DNA of 33,042 nucleotides from Desulfovibrio sp. OttesenSCG-928-A18 (GCA_030267245.1 JAJDJN010000005.1:1-33042); one strand, 5' to 3'; positions 10,401-17,876 are shown, counted from the first letter of the stretch. The notes: generated by a model not told the origin, from the letters alone. Made by a program: numbers and translations.

Positions 10401-11183
10401 TCAGGATGATATCGCTGACTTCATCCGCGAAACGAATTCGAAGATCTGGCTTGCCGCGTTCGCGCCGTGCTGCTCGACCAGGCGCACTATGGCGCTGCCT
10501 ACAATGACCCCGTCCGCGTACCGCGCAACCTGCCTGGCCTGTTCCGCTGTGCCGATGCCGAAGCCGGCCGCCACGGGAATCGTCGCTTCGGACTTGATTT
10601 TTTTCAGCAGCCCGTCCAGGCCCGCGTCAAGCTGGCTGCGCACCCCGGTCACCCCCATGGACGCCACGGTATAGATGAAACCGGTGGCGGGGCGGATCAG
10701 CAGGCCCAGCCTCGCTTCCGAACTGGGCGCGATCATGCTTATCAGTGTCACCCCATGCGCGGCGGCAGTATCAGCAAGCTCGCCGTGCTCCTCAAAGGGC
10801 AGATCCGGTATGATGATTCCGTCAACTCCCTTGCCTTCGCATGCGGAAAAAAAGCGTTCATAGCCGTAATGGAATACGGGGTTCAGGTAGCTCATGAACA
10901 AGAGCGGCGCTTCGGTTTTTTTCCGCAGTGACTCCACCAGCGAAAACAGCTTGTCCACCGTTGTTCCCGCCGCCAGGGCGCGTATGTTCGCGTTCTGAAT
11001 GGTTGGCCCTTCCGCAATGGGGTCTGAAAAGGGAATGCCGATTTCGATGATATCGGCTCCGGCTTCCAGCATCTTCAGGATATACTCTTCGGATTTTTCA
11101 ATTGACGGGTCGCCCCCGGTTATGAACGCGATAAAGGCTTTGCCCTTCCCAAAGGCCCCGGCGATCCTGTTCGTCCTATTCAT
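10401..11183 (-). CDS. trpA: Tryptophan synthase alpha subunit
   Basis: 260 residues, TIM barrel. It cleaves indole-3-glycerol phosphate to indole, which passes to TrpB. The catalytic glutamate lies in the [11 protein letters not shown] segment (Glu49 of the Salmonella enzyme). The second catalytic acid, Asp60 in the usual ADGPTIQ, is Glu here (AEGPTIQ). Some other bacterial TrpA proteins may share this, so I do not read it as inactivation. The C-terminal phosphate site ([20 protein letters not shown]) is intact. It is the last gene of the trp operon and overlaps the end of trpB by eight bases. Confidence 0.96.
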   Translation of the reverse strand: MNRTNRIAGAFGKGKAFIAFITGGDPSIEKSEEYILKMLEAGADIIEIGIPFSDPIAEGPTIQNANIRALAAGTTVDKLFSLVESLRKKTEAPLLFMSYLNPVFHYGYERFFSACEGKGVDGIIIPDLPFEEHGELADTAAAHGVTLISMIAPSSEARLGLLIRPATGFIYTVASMGVTGVRSQLDAGLDGLLKKIKSEATIPVAAGFGIGTAEQARQVARYADGVIVGSAIVRLVEQHGANAASQIFEFVSRMKSAISS

Positions 11184-12360
11184 GGAGTTCTCTCCCCCTG
11201 TATCTCGCGATTGCTGCCACGTCCTTGTCTCCCCTGCCCGAAAGGCAGATGACGATAATCTTGTCTCTGGGCATGGCCGGGGCCATTTTCAGCACATGGG
11301 CCACGGCGTGGGCGCTTTCTATGGCCGCTATGATGCCCTCGGTGCGCGCCAGGTATTCAAAGGCCGAAACGGCATCTTCGTCCGTGACCGGCACGTATTC
11401 CGCGCGGCCAGAATCATGCAGCCAGGCATGCTCCGGCCCGATGCCGGGGTAATCAAGGCCCGCTGAAATGGAATATACCGGCAGGATCTGGCCGAACTCA
11501 TCCTGGCAAAAATAGGATTTCATGCCGTGCAGTACGCCGGGCACGCCCCTGGCGATCGCGGCGGCGTGCTTTTTCGTATGCAGGCCCCGCCCGGCTGCCT
11601 CGCAGCCGACAAGCCCAACCTTTGCATCCTCGATAAAGGGAAAAAACAGCCCCATGGCATTGCTCCCTCCGCCGCAGCAGGCCACCAGCGTATCCGGCAG
11701 GCGCCCTTCGCGGGCCTGAACCTGTTCTTTTGTTTCCCGGCCAATCACGCTTTGAAAATCCCGCACCATGCTCGGGAAGGGATGCGGCCCCATTACGGAA
11801 CCCAGAACATAAAGGGTATCGTGCATTCTGGCCGTCCATTGGCGCATGGTTTCGTTTACCGCGTCCTTCAGCACCATGGTTCCGGTTTCGACGGCCACTA
11901 CCCTGGCCCCGAGAAGCTGCATCCGGTAGACGTTCAGAAGCTGGCGCTCCATATCCTCACGCCCCATGAAAATCACGCACTCAAGCCCGAGAAGCGCGGC
12001 GGCGGTGGCTGTGGCCACACCGTGCTGACCGGCTCCGGTTTCCGCGATTACCCTTGTCTTGCCCATATGTCTGGCCAGAAGCACCTGCCCGAGAACGTTG
12101 TTGATCTTGTGCGACCCGGTGTGGTTCAAATCCTCGCGCTTGAGGTATATTTTTGCTCCGCCAAGGTCCCTGGTCATCTTTTCCGCGAAGTAGAGCATGG
12201 ACGGCCTTCCGGCGTAATCGCGCAGCAGGGCGTCCAGTTCCGCACGGAAGCCGGCGTCGGCCATGCAGCGCTTATAGTGCTCTTCAAGGGCGATGATTTC
12301 GCTCATCAGCGTTTCCGGTATGTACTGGCCGCCGTAAACGCCGAATTTTCCCCTGCTCAT
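11176..12360 (-). CDS. trpB: Tryptophan synthase beta subunit
   Basis: 394 residues, the classic TrpB1 length. The PLP lysine motif [13 protein letters not shown] is present, as are [17 protein letters not shown] (catalytic Glu) and the phosphate-binding [10 protein letters not shown]. It condenses indole with serine to give tryptophan, channelled from TrpA. Its ATG overlaps the trpF stop as ATGA, so the two are translationally coupled. Confidence 0.98.
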   Translation of the reverse strand: MSRGKFGVYGGQYIPETLMSEIIALEEHYKRCMADAGFRAELDALLRDYAGRPSMLYFAEKMTRDLGGAKIYLKREDLNHTGSHKINNVLGQVLLARHMGKTRVIAETGAGQHGVATATAAALLGLECVIFMGREDMERQLLNVYRMQLLGARVVAVETGTMVLKDAVNETMRQWTARMHDTLYVLGSVMGPHPFPSMVRDFQSVIGRETKEQVQAREGRLPDTLVACCGGGSNAMGLFFPFIEDAKVGLVGCEAAGRGLHTKKHAAAIARGVPGVLHGMKSYFCQDEFGQILPVYSISAGLDYPGIGPEHAWLHDSGRAEYVPVTDEDAVSAFEYLARTEGIIAAIESAHAVAHVLKMAPAMPRDKIIVICLSGRGDKDVAAIARYRGRELHE

Positions 12361-13049
12361 ATATCTTGCTCCTTTTGCAGCGCTCGCGCCGCTTTTACAA
12401 AGGCTGCCACTTTATCCTTGTCCTTTATCCCCGGTGACGATTCCACGCCGCTGAGCACGTCCAGCATGTACGGCGGGTATTTCGCCGGGACGAGGGTATT
12501 AAGCTTGTCCGGGCTGAGCCCTCCGGCCAGGATAACCGGCAGGCTTGTGCTTTTTATGAGCGTCATGTAAGCGCCGGGGTCAACCGCGCGCCCGGAGCCG
12601 CCTGGCCGGGCCCGCGTGAAAGAATCGATCAGCAGGGCGTCCGCTCCCGCCTTTTCAAGCGCCCCGGCCGCAACGGCGATATCCGGGATTTCAAAGTTCA
12701 GCCTGCCGCCGCTGTCTATCCGAAGGGCCTTTACCGTGGAAATGCCAAGGGCTTTCAGCCTGCCCGATATTTCGCAAAGTTCGGCCAGCGTTTCCTCATG
12801 GTGCAACTGAACAAAGTCCGGCCTCAGTTGGCGCGCCAGGCCGACTACCCGGTCAGGGCTGCCGCCCGTGACCATGAAAGTGCTGGTGCCGCCGGGGATC
12901 AGTCTGACGAGTGAGGCGGCCTTTTCGGCATCCAGATTCCACGGCACATCCGCCGGGTATTGCACCACAAAGCCGCAGGCGTCCGCCCCCGCGTCGACGC
13001 AGAGGCTGATGTCGGATTCCCTTGTTATTCCGCATATTTTTACTTTCAT
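12357..13049 (-). CDS. trpF: Phosphoribosylanthranilate isomerase
   Basis: 230 residues, somewhat longer than the usual ~205-210. The N-terminal [11 protein letters not shown] contains the catalytic Cys. The catalytic Asp region is [15 protein letters not shown], and the C-terminal phosphate sites are [11 protein letters not shown] and [16 protein letters not shown]. It isomerises PRA to CdRP. It stands four bases after the trpC stop and overlaps trpB as ATGA, in the middle of the operon. Confidence 0.96.
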   Translation of the reverse strand: MKVKICGITRESDISLCVDAGADACGFVVQYPADVPWNLDAEKAASLVRLIPGGTSTFMVTGGSPDRVVGLARQLRPDFVQLHHEETLAELCEISGRLKALGISTVKALRIDSGGRLNFEIPDIAVAAGALEKAGADALLIDSFTRARPGGSGRAVDPGAYMTLIKSTSLPVILAGGLSPDKLNTLVPAKYPPYMLDVLSGVESSPGIKDKDKVAAFVKAARALQKEQDI

Positions 13050-13053
13050 AGGG

Positions 13054-13818
13054 CTAAATCCCCTCTGTGCTGGGCATGGAAAGCTCTTTGTACTTTTGAG
13101 CTATATCCGATGCCTTCAGGAGCGCGGTTCCCACAAGAACGGCATCCGCTCCCGCTTTTTTTGCCCGCGCCACATCGCCCGGGCTCATGATGGAGCTTTC
13201 GCTTACAATAAAGGGTCCACCCTGAACCGGATTGTCCCGGCCCACCTTGCCCCGCATCTCCTTGCCCCGCATCTCCTTGCCCCGTATCGCCCTGACCAGA
13301 GCTTCCGTGGTGCCGAGGCCTCCGTCATCTTTTTCCAGGGACATGATATCCCTGTTGTTTATGCCGACAAGCTCCGGGCTGATGGCGTTGGCCATCTCGA
13401 TTTCGGAAAGCTTGTGGGTCTCCACAAGCGCGGTCAGCCCGTGCTTGAGCGCGGCTTCGTACAGGCAGCCAAGCCGTTTTTCATCCAGCAGCGCCACGAT
13501 GAGCAGAACGGCGGCAGCGCCGGCCGAGGCGCTTTCCCGAATTTGCTCTTCGCTTCGTATGAAGTCTTTACGGAGCACGGGCACGGAAACCTTGGCGCTT
13601 ATGCGCTCAAGCATGGCCAGCGAACCGCCGAAATACTTTTCCTCGGTGACCACGGAGAGCGCCGGCGCTCCTGCTAAAACCAGGGTTTCGGCCAGCTTCA
13701 GGGCATCCCTGTCGCCGAGGAGCGGGCCTTCCTTGGGGCTGTGTCTTTTTATGTCGGCTATTACCGGCATGCGCCGGGTCAGGGCGCACTGTTTCAGGGT
13801 TTGCAGAAAGTTCATCAT
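13054..13818 (-). CDS. trpC: Indole-3-glycerol phosphate synthase
   Basis: 254 residues. IGPS motifs in order: ADIKRHSPKEG (substrate site), VLRKDFI (catalytic Lys), LLIVALL, ALVETHKLSE, VGINNRD and VSESSI. It converts CdRP to indole-3-glycerol phosphate. An unusual in-frame repeat, GKEMR-GKEMR-GK, between the VGINNRD and VSESSI motifs comes from a 15-bp tandem duplication (13246-13290). It lies in a position likely to be a surface loop. The ATG overlaps the trpD stop (ATGA). Confidence 0.96.
   Translation of the reverse strand: MMNFLQTLKQCALTRRMPVIADIKRHSPKEGPLLGDRDALKLAETLVLAGAPALSVVTEEKYFGGSLAMLERISAKVSVPVLRKDFIRSEEQIRESASAGAAAVLLIVALLDEKRLGCLYEAALKHGLTALVETHKLSEIEMANAISPELVGINNRDIMSLEKDDGGLGTTEALVRAIRGKEMRGKEMRGKVGRDNPVQGGPFIVSESSIMSPGDVARAKKAGADAVLVGTALLKASDIAQKYKELSMPSTEGI
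13246..13290 (-). repeat. 15-bp tandem repeat inside trpC
   Basis: On the plus strand CTTGCCCCGCATCTC occurs twice exactly (13246-13275) and a third, diverged copy follows. The unit length keeps the trpC frame and encodes GKEMR repeats. Confidence 0.85.
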
Positions 13819-14852
13819 GCCGCGCGCCTCGCCGCAAAGTCATGGGAGGCCTCGACAAGCTGTTTCAGCTTTCTTTCGGCGTTGCCGCCGTCGACCAGTT
13901 CCGCCGCCAGTTGCACGCCCTGCTTGATGCTGTCCGCCCGATCTCCGATATACAGAGCGCCGGCGGTGTTAAGCAGTATGGCGTCGCGGCGGTGCCCCCT
14001 GTCTTTGCCGGAAAAGACGGCCCGGATCATTTCCGCGTTGGCGGCGGGCGTGCCGGTTGCGATATCCTCAAGCCTGCAGCGCCCAAGCCCCACTTGTTCA
14101 GGCCTCAGTTCGTACCTGCTTATCTGGCCGTTGCGCAGTTCATAAATTTGGCTCGCGCCCAGCAGGGAAAGCTCGTCCAGGCCGTTGGTGCCGTGAACGA
14201 ACAGCGCCCGCGTGTAGCCCAGATCCCTGGCGACCAGGCTGACCATGTCGAGCAGTTCCGGCTTGTACACGCCCATAAGGTGCCGTTTGGCCAGGGCGGG
14301 ATTTATCAGCGGGCCGATGATCGTGTAGAAGATGGTCTTTATTCCCAACTCGGTTTCCGGCTTCAGCACCTTGCACATGACCGGATGAAACAGCGGCGCG
14401 TACAGAAAGGAGATGCCGATCTCCTCGATCATCTTTTCCACGTCGGGAACGGCGAGCTTGATTTCGACGCCCAGGGTCTCCAAAACGTCCGCGCTTCCGG
14501 ACAGGCTGGCTATGGAGCGGCTTCCGTGCTTTGCCAGGGGGATCCCGGCGCAGGCGGCCACGATGGCCGCCGCTGTCGAGATGTTGAAGGTGGACAGCCC
14601 GCCGCCCGTTCCGCAGGTGTCCATGAGATCTTCCCCCACCTTCGGGGCGATTTTTACGCAATTGGCGCGCATGGAAGTGGCGATTGCGGATATCTCGCCC
14701 ATGGTCGGGCCCTTCATCATCAGGGCGACCTGGAAAGCGCTGATCTGCACCTCGCTGACTTCATCATTGTTAACGGCCGAGATAAATTCGGCGACTTCAT
14801 TTGCGTCAAGTTCTTTGCCGCCGGTAAGCTTTGAAAGTATATTTTTGATCAT
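13815..14852 (-). CDS. trpD: Anthranilate phosphoribosyltransferase
   Basis: 345 residues, full length. The PRPP loop motif DTCGTGGGLSTFNIST is intact, as are the anthranilate/PRPP segments AKHGSRSIASLSGSADVLE and GPLINPA. It transfers the phosphoribosyl group from PRPP to anthranilate. AAAGGA precedes the ATG at good spacing. It is the first recognisable enzyme gene after the trp attenuator. The anthranilate synthase genes trpE and trpG, which normally come first, are not present, so the anthranilate source lies outside this window. Confidence 0.97.
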   Translation of the reverse strand: MIKNILSKLTGGKELDANEVAEFISAVNNDEVSEVQISAFQVALMMKGPTMGEISAIATSMRANCVKIAPKVGEDLMDTCGTGGGLSTFNISTAAAIVAACAGIPLAKHGSRSIASLSGSADVLETLGVEIKLAVPDVEKMIEEIGISFLYAPLFHPVMCKVLKPETELGIKTIFYTIIGPLINPALAKRHLMGVYKPELLDMVSLVARDLGYTRALFVHGTNGLDELSLLGASQIYELRNGQISRYELRPEQVGLGRCRLEDIATGTPAANAEMIRAVFSGKDRGHRRDAILLNTAGALYIGDRADSIKQGVQLAAELVDGGNAERKLKQLVEASHDFAARRAA

Positions 14853-14925
14853 GACTTTTTCCTTTAAATCTGAATAATTGTATCAGTAGTTGTGCTTGGT
14901 GCGCGTTGTGCCGTTGCGGAGTAAG

Positions 14926-15105
14926 TCAGATTGTCCTTTGCCATCGCCGGCTTATTTTCTTGTAAAAGAGCCGGCGATGGCGCCCGTGGACCCAAGCGGT
15001 GTTGGCGGCATAAAGATTCAGGGCGCCAGCGCCAGGCGCAAGGCCTGTGAGCGCGCCCAAAGAGGGCTCGGGATTTCCGAAATATTGGGTGGGAGTGAGG
15101 TGCAT
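14926..15105 (-). CDS. Orphan 59-codon ORF at the expected trpE position (possible trpE remnant)
   Basis: ATG at 15105 has a strong, well-spaced site (CAGGAGACC) and opens 47 bases after the attenuator hairpin, exactly where the first structural gene of a trp operon should begin. The 59-residue product (MHLTPTQYFGNPEPSLGALT...) is not a protein I recognise. Its N-terminus has at best a faint NP-L-L-G-P pattern like some TrpE starts. The last third is basic and covers a perfect inverted repeat (14941-14980). It is either the decayed 5' end of trpE left by a deletion that removed trpEG, or a small gene of unknown role. The start signals are seen; the remnant idea is inference. Confidence 0.4.
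   Translation of the reverse strand: MHLTPTQYFGNPEPSLGALTGLAPGAGALNLYAANTAWVHGRHRRLFYKKISRRWQRTI
14941..14980. repeat. Perfect 12-bp inverted repeat upstream of trpD
   Basis: CCATCGCCGGCT and AGCCGGCGATGG separated by 16 nt. It would form a stable hairpin in the trp mRNA about 90 nt before the trpD start. No T-tract follows on either strand, so it is not a classical terminator. Confidence 0.8.
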
Positions 15106-15151
15106 ATGGTCTCCTGCTTGTTGCCGGGGGCAGGCAACGGAGACCCAACAG

Positions 15152-15187
15152 CATAAGAAAAGGGCCGCAAGCGTTGCCTGCGGCCCC
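15152..15187 (-). terminator. trp attenuator terminator (3:4 hairpin)
   Basis: Read on the minus strand: GGGCCGCA, 9-nt loop, TGCGGCCC, then TTTTCTT. This is a textbook intrinsic terminator placed between the trpL leader peptide and the operon genes. Together with three Trp codons upstream it shows transcription attenuation controlled by charged tRNA-Trp. Confidence 0.88.
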
Positions 15188-15195
15188 TGAAACAT

Positions 15196-15240
15196 GTGCT
15201 CTATTTTTCAGACATGACTCATGACCGCGAAAAAGAGCAC
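15196..15240 (-). promoter_or_regulatory. trp leader pause hairpin (1:2 pairing)
   Basis: On the minus strand GTGCTCTTTTT, which starts inside the third Trp codon of trpL, can pair with AAAAATAGAGCAC downstream of the leader stop. A ribosome stalled at the Trp codons would mask the first arm, as expected for segments 1 and 2 of an attenuator. A strong 2:3 antiterminator is less obvious: CTGAAA/TTTCAG just before the terminator is the best candidate. Confidence 0.65.
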
Positions 15241-15320
15241 CACCACCAGCGGCCAATGGAGAAGACGCCGTTGTAAGCGGCGTTGCGCATGGATGAGGTA
15301 TGGGCTGTTTTTGCGTTCAT
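15219..15320 (-). CDS. trpL: trp operon leader peptide
   Basis: 33 residues, too short for the ORF track: MNAKTAHTSSM..., then GRWWWCSFSRS and stop. Three consecutive TGG codons at positions 25-27 are the sensor. ACGGAAAG lies upstream of the ATG. The stop is followed by the 1:2 arm and the intrinsic terminator. When charged tRNA-Trp is scarce the ribosome stalls at WWW and the operon is read through. The peptide itself is not expected to have another function. Confidence 0.9.
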   Translation of the reverse strand: MNAKTAHTSSMRNAAYNGVFSIGRWWWCSFSRS

Positions 15321-15343
15321 AAGTTTCTTTCCGTAAATACGCA

Positions 15344-15370
15344 GTTACATGCGGCCCACATTGTTGTCAA
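15344..15370 (-). promoter_or_regulatory. Probable trp operon promoter
   Basis: Minus strand: TTGACA (15370-15365), 15 bp, TGTAAC (15349-15344), ending about 24 bp before the trpL start. The -35 is perfect. The -10 matches four of six and the spacing is short; TAACTG at 17 bp is the alternative. A small GTAA-N8-TTAC dyad overlaps the -10 and could be an operator. Confidence 0.55.
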
Positions 15371-15423
15371 GCGGCCATTTTCCCTCTGCCTGCGTCAGCT
15401 TCGAGCGTGGATCCTGTTGCAAG

Positions 15424-15445
15424 CGGCCCGTTTTTTAGCGGGCCG
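15424..15445. repeat. Short hairpin upstream of the trp promoter
   Basis: CGGCCCG, 8-nt loop TTTTTTAG, CGGGCCG. It lies between the long hairpin (15461-15513) and the trp promoter. Role unknown. Confidence 0.6.
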
Positions 15446-15460
15446 ATAAGGGCAATGTAG

Positions 15461-15513
15461 AATTAATCACCGGTACCCCCCCGGCAAAGCCGGGGGGTTA
15501 CCGGTGATTAATT
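15461..15513. repeat. 53-nt long hairpin, 25-bp arms with a 3-nt loop
   Basis: Arms of 25 bp match except for one position, around the loop AAA. The outer part is AATTAATCACCGGTA and the inner part C6GGC/GCCG6. It lies 22 bases beyond the hicB stop and upstream of the trp promoter. No T-tract follows the arms. It may insulate hicAB from trp, or it may be a small REP- or MITE-like element. Confidence 0.85.
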
Positions 15514-15535
15514 ATGACTTTGGCTTCAAATAATG

Positions 15536-15871
15536 TTATCCCCGAACGGCCTCCCGCACGGTTTGGGCAATCCACTGGTTCAGGCTGACACCTTCCGCAG
15601 CGGCGGCAACGCTGGCATCATAGTAGGTTTGCGGGTCAAGCCGAAGCGCGAATTTACCCTTAGGCTTTTTGGCGGATACGCCGTCTTCCTCGCACATACG
15701 CAAAAACACATCCAGCGAGATTTTTCCCTCATGCTTTAGACTATCAGCGTCTTTGGCGTAAAAGTCCGCGCCGCCGTTCAAACCGACAAACTCACCCCGG
15801 AACATTTCAATTTCCGGGTCATATGTGATTACGGCTTTATACCCGCCGTCAAATTCCATTACATTTCTCAT
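15536..15871 (-). CDS. hicB: HicB-family antitoxin
   Basis: 111 residues from ATG at 15871. This start overlaps the hicA stop as ATGA and is preferred to the ORF-track start 27 bases upstream. The N-terminal half is the degraded RNase H-like HicB fold (YKAVITYDPEIEMFRGEFVGL). The C-terminus is a ribbon-helix-helix DNA-binding segment (GKFALRLDPQTYYDASVAAA, then SLNQWIAQTV). HicB binds and neutralises HicA and represses the operon. The toxin-first order is typical of hicAB. A long hairpin follows the stop. Confidence 0.9.
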   Translation of the reverse strand: MRNVMEFDGGYKAVITYDPEIEMFRGEFVGLNGGADFYAKDADSLKHEGKISLDVFLRMCEEDGVSAKKPKGKFALRLDPQTYYDASVAAAAEGVSLNQWIAQTVREAVRG

Positions 15872-16122
15872 GGCTTTACCCCGTTGGTTTCCAACCATTT
15901 GCGTATAGTCTCCACCGCGCCTTTATCCGTATCCGGTGAAGGATGCGGGCGGTGAAACACTCGCCTATCATCGAACAGCCGGACACAGACTCGGGAACCT
16001 TTCGCTTCGGATATTTCCGCACCAAGCGCCCTAAAGAGAGCATCAACCTCCGCCCACCGGACGCTACCACTTACCGGACGTTGAAAAATCAGTTGCAGCG
16101 TTTTCTGGTGCTTGGTTTTCAT
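15868..16122 (-). CDS. hicA: HicA-family mRNA interferase toxin
   Basis: 84 residues. The start MKTKHQKTLQLIFQRPVSG is typical of one HicA subgroup. A dsRBD-like fold follows, with GSRVCVRLFDDRRVFHRPHP holding the catalytic His region, and AVETIRKWLETNG at the end. HicA cleaves mRNA when free of HicB. The predicted promoter -10 ends only seven bases before the ATG, so the transcript would begin at or next to the start codon (leaderless), and no ribosome site is seen. The neighbouring rhuM remnant suggests an accessory insertion between trp and dapL. Confidence 0.88.
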   Translation of the reverse strand: MKTKHQKTLQLIFQRPVSGSVRWAEVDALFRALGAEISEAKGSRVCVRLFDDRRVFHRPHPSPDTDKGAVETIRKWLETNGVKP

Positions 16123-16128
16123 GTAGTT

Positions 16129-16156
16129 ATGATATTACTTTTTGATATTATGTCAA
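16129..16156 (-). promoter_or_regulatory. hicAB promoter with direct-repeat operator candidate
   Basis: Minus strand: TTGACA (16156-16151), 16 bp, TATCAT (16134-16129). Inside it, the plus-strand octamer TGATATTA occurs twice (16130-16137 and 16143-16150), 13 bp apart. It covers the -10 and spacer, where HicB would be expected to bind. The transcription start is predicted at about 16122, the first base of hicA. Confidence 0.65.
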
Positions 16157-16208
16157 GGTAGGTGCAAAGCCGCTCATTATTTTTTATGCTCCGTATATAT
16201 TCGTGAAA

Positions 16209-16646
16209 TTAAGTCGAAAACAGGCCGAAAATGCGTAAAAGAAACTGTCGCAAACCCTTTTTTTTCTTGAGAATAAGTTTGGCAAAATCGTTCTTTGACA
16301 TTGTGTAGTTAGTCGTCCCTGAAAAAGTTCTATAGCCCCTGCGCACGCACAAACGCATGGCCTCCAGATTGTAGTACCGCACGCGGTATTGCTTGCCATC
16401 AGCGGCAGTCGTCAACTGTTGGTTGACAACTGAATCAGGCAAGAGTTCTCCATCGGCAAAAATCGCCTTAAGATGCTTGGCGATGTTCTGTAAAAAAGCT
16501 GGCCGGCGTGCCGGTTCGCCAGCGGCGCCGGGGCGAAAGGGCTGCCGGCATGTGGCCGTGATGCGTGAGGAGAGCGCGTAAAAGCTACCTGTAGCCTTTT
16601 TTCCATACGCTTTCCATGACGAAAATGGACCCTCCATGCTCTTCAA
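16209..16646 (-). pseudogene. Remnant of a RhuM-family gene
   Basis: A 145-codon ORF of which only about 45-50 residues look conserved: NIAKHLKAIFADGELLPDSV and QLTTAADGKQYRVRYYNLEA (about 16357-16487). These match the middle of RhuM-type proteins, found in genomic islands and often near toxin-antitoxin genes. The usual N-terminal part before NI-KH is missing and replaced by basic, low-information sequence. After YNLEA the expected GYRV-type continuation is lost. It is therefore a truncated or frameshifted copy, probably without function. It lies between hicA and dapL. Confidence 0.6.
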
Positions 16647-16649
16647 TCG

Positions 16650-17876
16650 CTATACTTTAAGTGATTTGATTCGGGTTGCAGCTTCCCGCGTATCTTCCGG
16701 GCTTCCAAAGCCCGTAAAGCGAAAATATCCTTGCCCGCAAGGGCCGAAGCCGCTTCCCGGAGTGCCGACAACATCAATTTCCCGTAGCAGCCTGTCAAAA
16801 AAATCCCAGGAATCCGTACCGGTCGGCAGGGCAACCCAGACATAGGGGGCGTCCACGCCGCCGAATACCGCCAGCCCCAGGTCCATAAAGGCCTGGCGAA
16901 TCCGTGCGGCATTGTCCATGTAGACGTCAATTGCCGCCCTGGTCTGCGCCCGGCCTTTTGGGCTGTGCACCGCCTCCGCAGCTCTTTGCACAATGTAGGG
17001 GCATCCGTTGTACTTGGTTGTTTGGCGGCGAAGCCAGAACTCCCGCAAGGGGACATGTCTGCCAAAGGCTCCTTTTCCCCTTGCCGAAGCGGGAATGACC
17101 GCAAAGCCGCAACGCAGGCCGGTGAAGCCCGCCGACTTCGAGTAGCTGCGAAACTCGACAGCCACTTCGTCAGCGCCTTCAATTTCGTAGATGCTGTGCG
17201 GAACATCTTTGCTGCGGATATAGCCTTCATAGGCGGCATCAAAAAGAATGACGGCCTCCCGCTCCCGCGCATAGGCCACCCAGCGCGCCAGGTGTTCACG
17301 GCGCAGAGCGGTTCCTGTAGGATTGTTGGGGGAACAAAGATATATGATGTCCGGGCGTTCGCCGGGCAATTCCGGAATAAAGCCGTTTTCCGCCGTGCAG
17401 GGCAAATAAATGAGTTTTGCATATCTGCCGTTTTTTTGCATGCGCCCGGCTCTGCCCGCCATGACGTTGGAGTCGGCGTATACCGGATACACGGGGTCGG
17501 TAATGGCCACGCGGCATGAGCGGGAAAATACTTCCTGAAAATTGCCTATGTCGCATTTGGCCCCGTCGCTGACAAAGATATCGTCCGGGCTGATGCCGAG
17601 GCCATCGTAGCACGACCGCGCTATGGCTTCGCGAAGAAAACCATAACCCTGCTCGGGGCCGTACCCCCGAAATCCCTCGGGAGTTCCCTGCTCTGTAACT
17701 GCCATGCTCAAAGCGGCCACCACCGCTGGAACCAGGGGCTGCGTGACGTCGCCGATGCCAAGGCGGATCAATTTCCGGCCGGGATTCGCCACCGTGTGCG
17801 ACTGTATTCTCCCGGCAATCTCTGAAAACAGGTAACTGCCATGCAGCGCGGCATAATGGGAATTAAGCCTTGCCAT
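16650..17876 (-). CDS. dapL: LL-diaminopimelate aminotransferase
   Basis: 408 residues, the DapL family length. Family features: LIRLGIGDVTQPLVPAVVAA, GYGPEQGYGFLREAI, FVSDGAKCDIGNFQEVF, CSPNNPTGTAL and the PLP lysine in SYSKSAGFTGLRCGF. It converts tetrahydrodipicolinate directly to LL-diaminopimelate using glutamate, bypassing DapD/C/E. AGGAG lies upstream of the ATG. It follows dapF (next enzyme in the pathway) by 82 bases and gltB (which makes the glutamate donor), so a gltB-dapF-dapL transcript is likely. Confidence 0.97.
   Translation of the reverse strand: MARLNSHYAALHGSYLFSEIAGRIQSHTVANPGRKLIRLGIGDVTQPLVPAVVAALSMAVTEQGTPEGFRGYGPEQGYGFLREAIARSCYDGLGISPDDIFVSDGAKCDIGNFQEVFSRSCRVAITDPVYPVYADSNVMAGRAGRMQKNGRYAKLIYLPCTAENGFIPELPGERPDIIYLCSPNNPTGTALRREHLARWVAYAREREAVILFDAAYEGYIRSKDVPHSIYEIEGADEVAVEFRSYSKSAGFTGLRCGFAVIPASARGKGAFGRHVPLREFWLRRQTTKYNGCPYIVQRAAEAVHSPKGRAQTRAAIDVYMDNAARIRQAFMDLGLAVFGGVDAPYVWVALPTGTDSWDFFDRLLREIDVVGTPGSGFGPCGQGYFRFTGFGSPEDTREAATRIKSLKV

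Noticed and set aside
13842-14834. 330-codon plus-strand ORF opposite trpD
   Set aside because: Antisense shadow of trpD.
14864-15256. 130-codon minus-strand ORF across the trp leader
   Set aside because: It runs through the attenuator hairpin in a frame different from trpL and has no start signal or family match.
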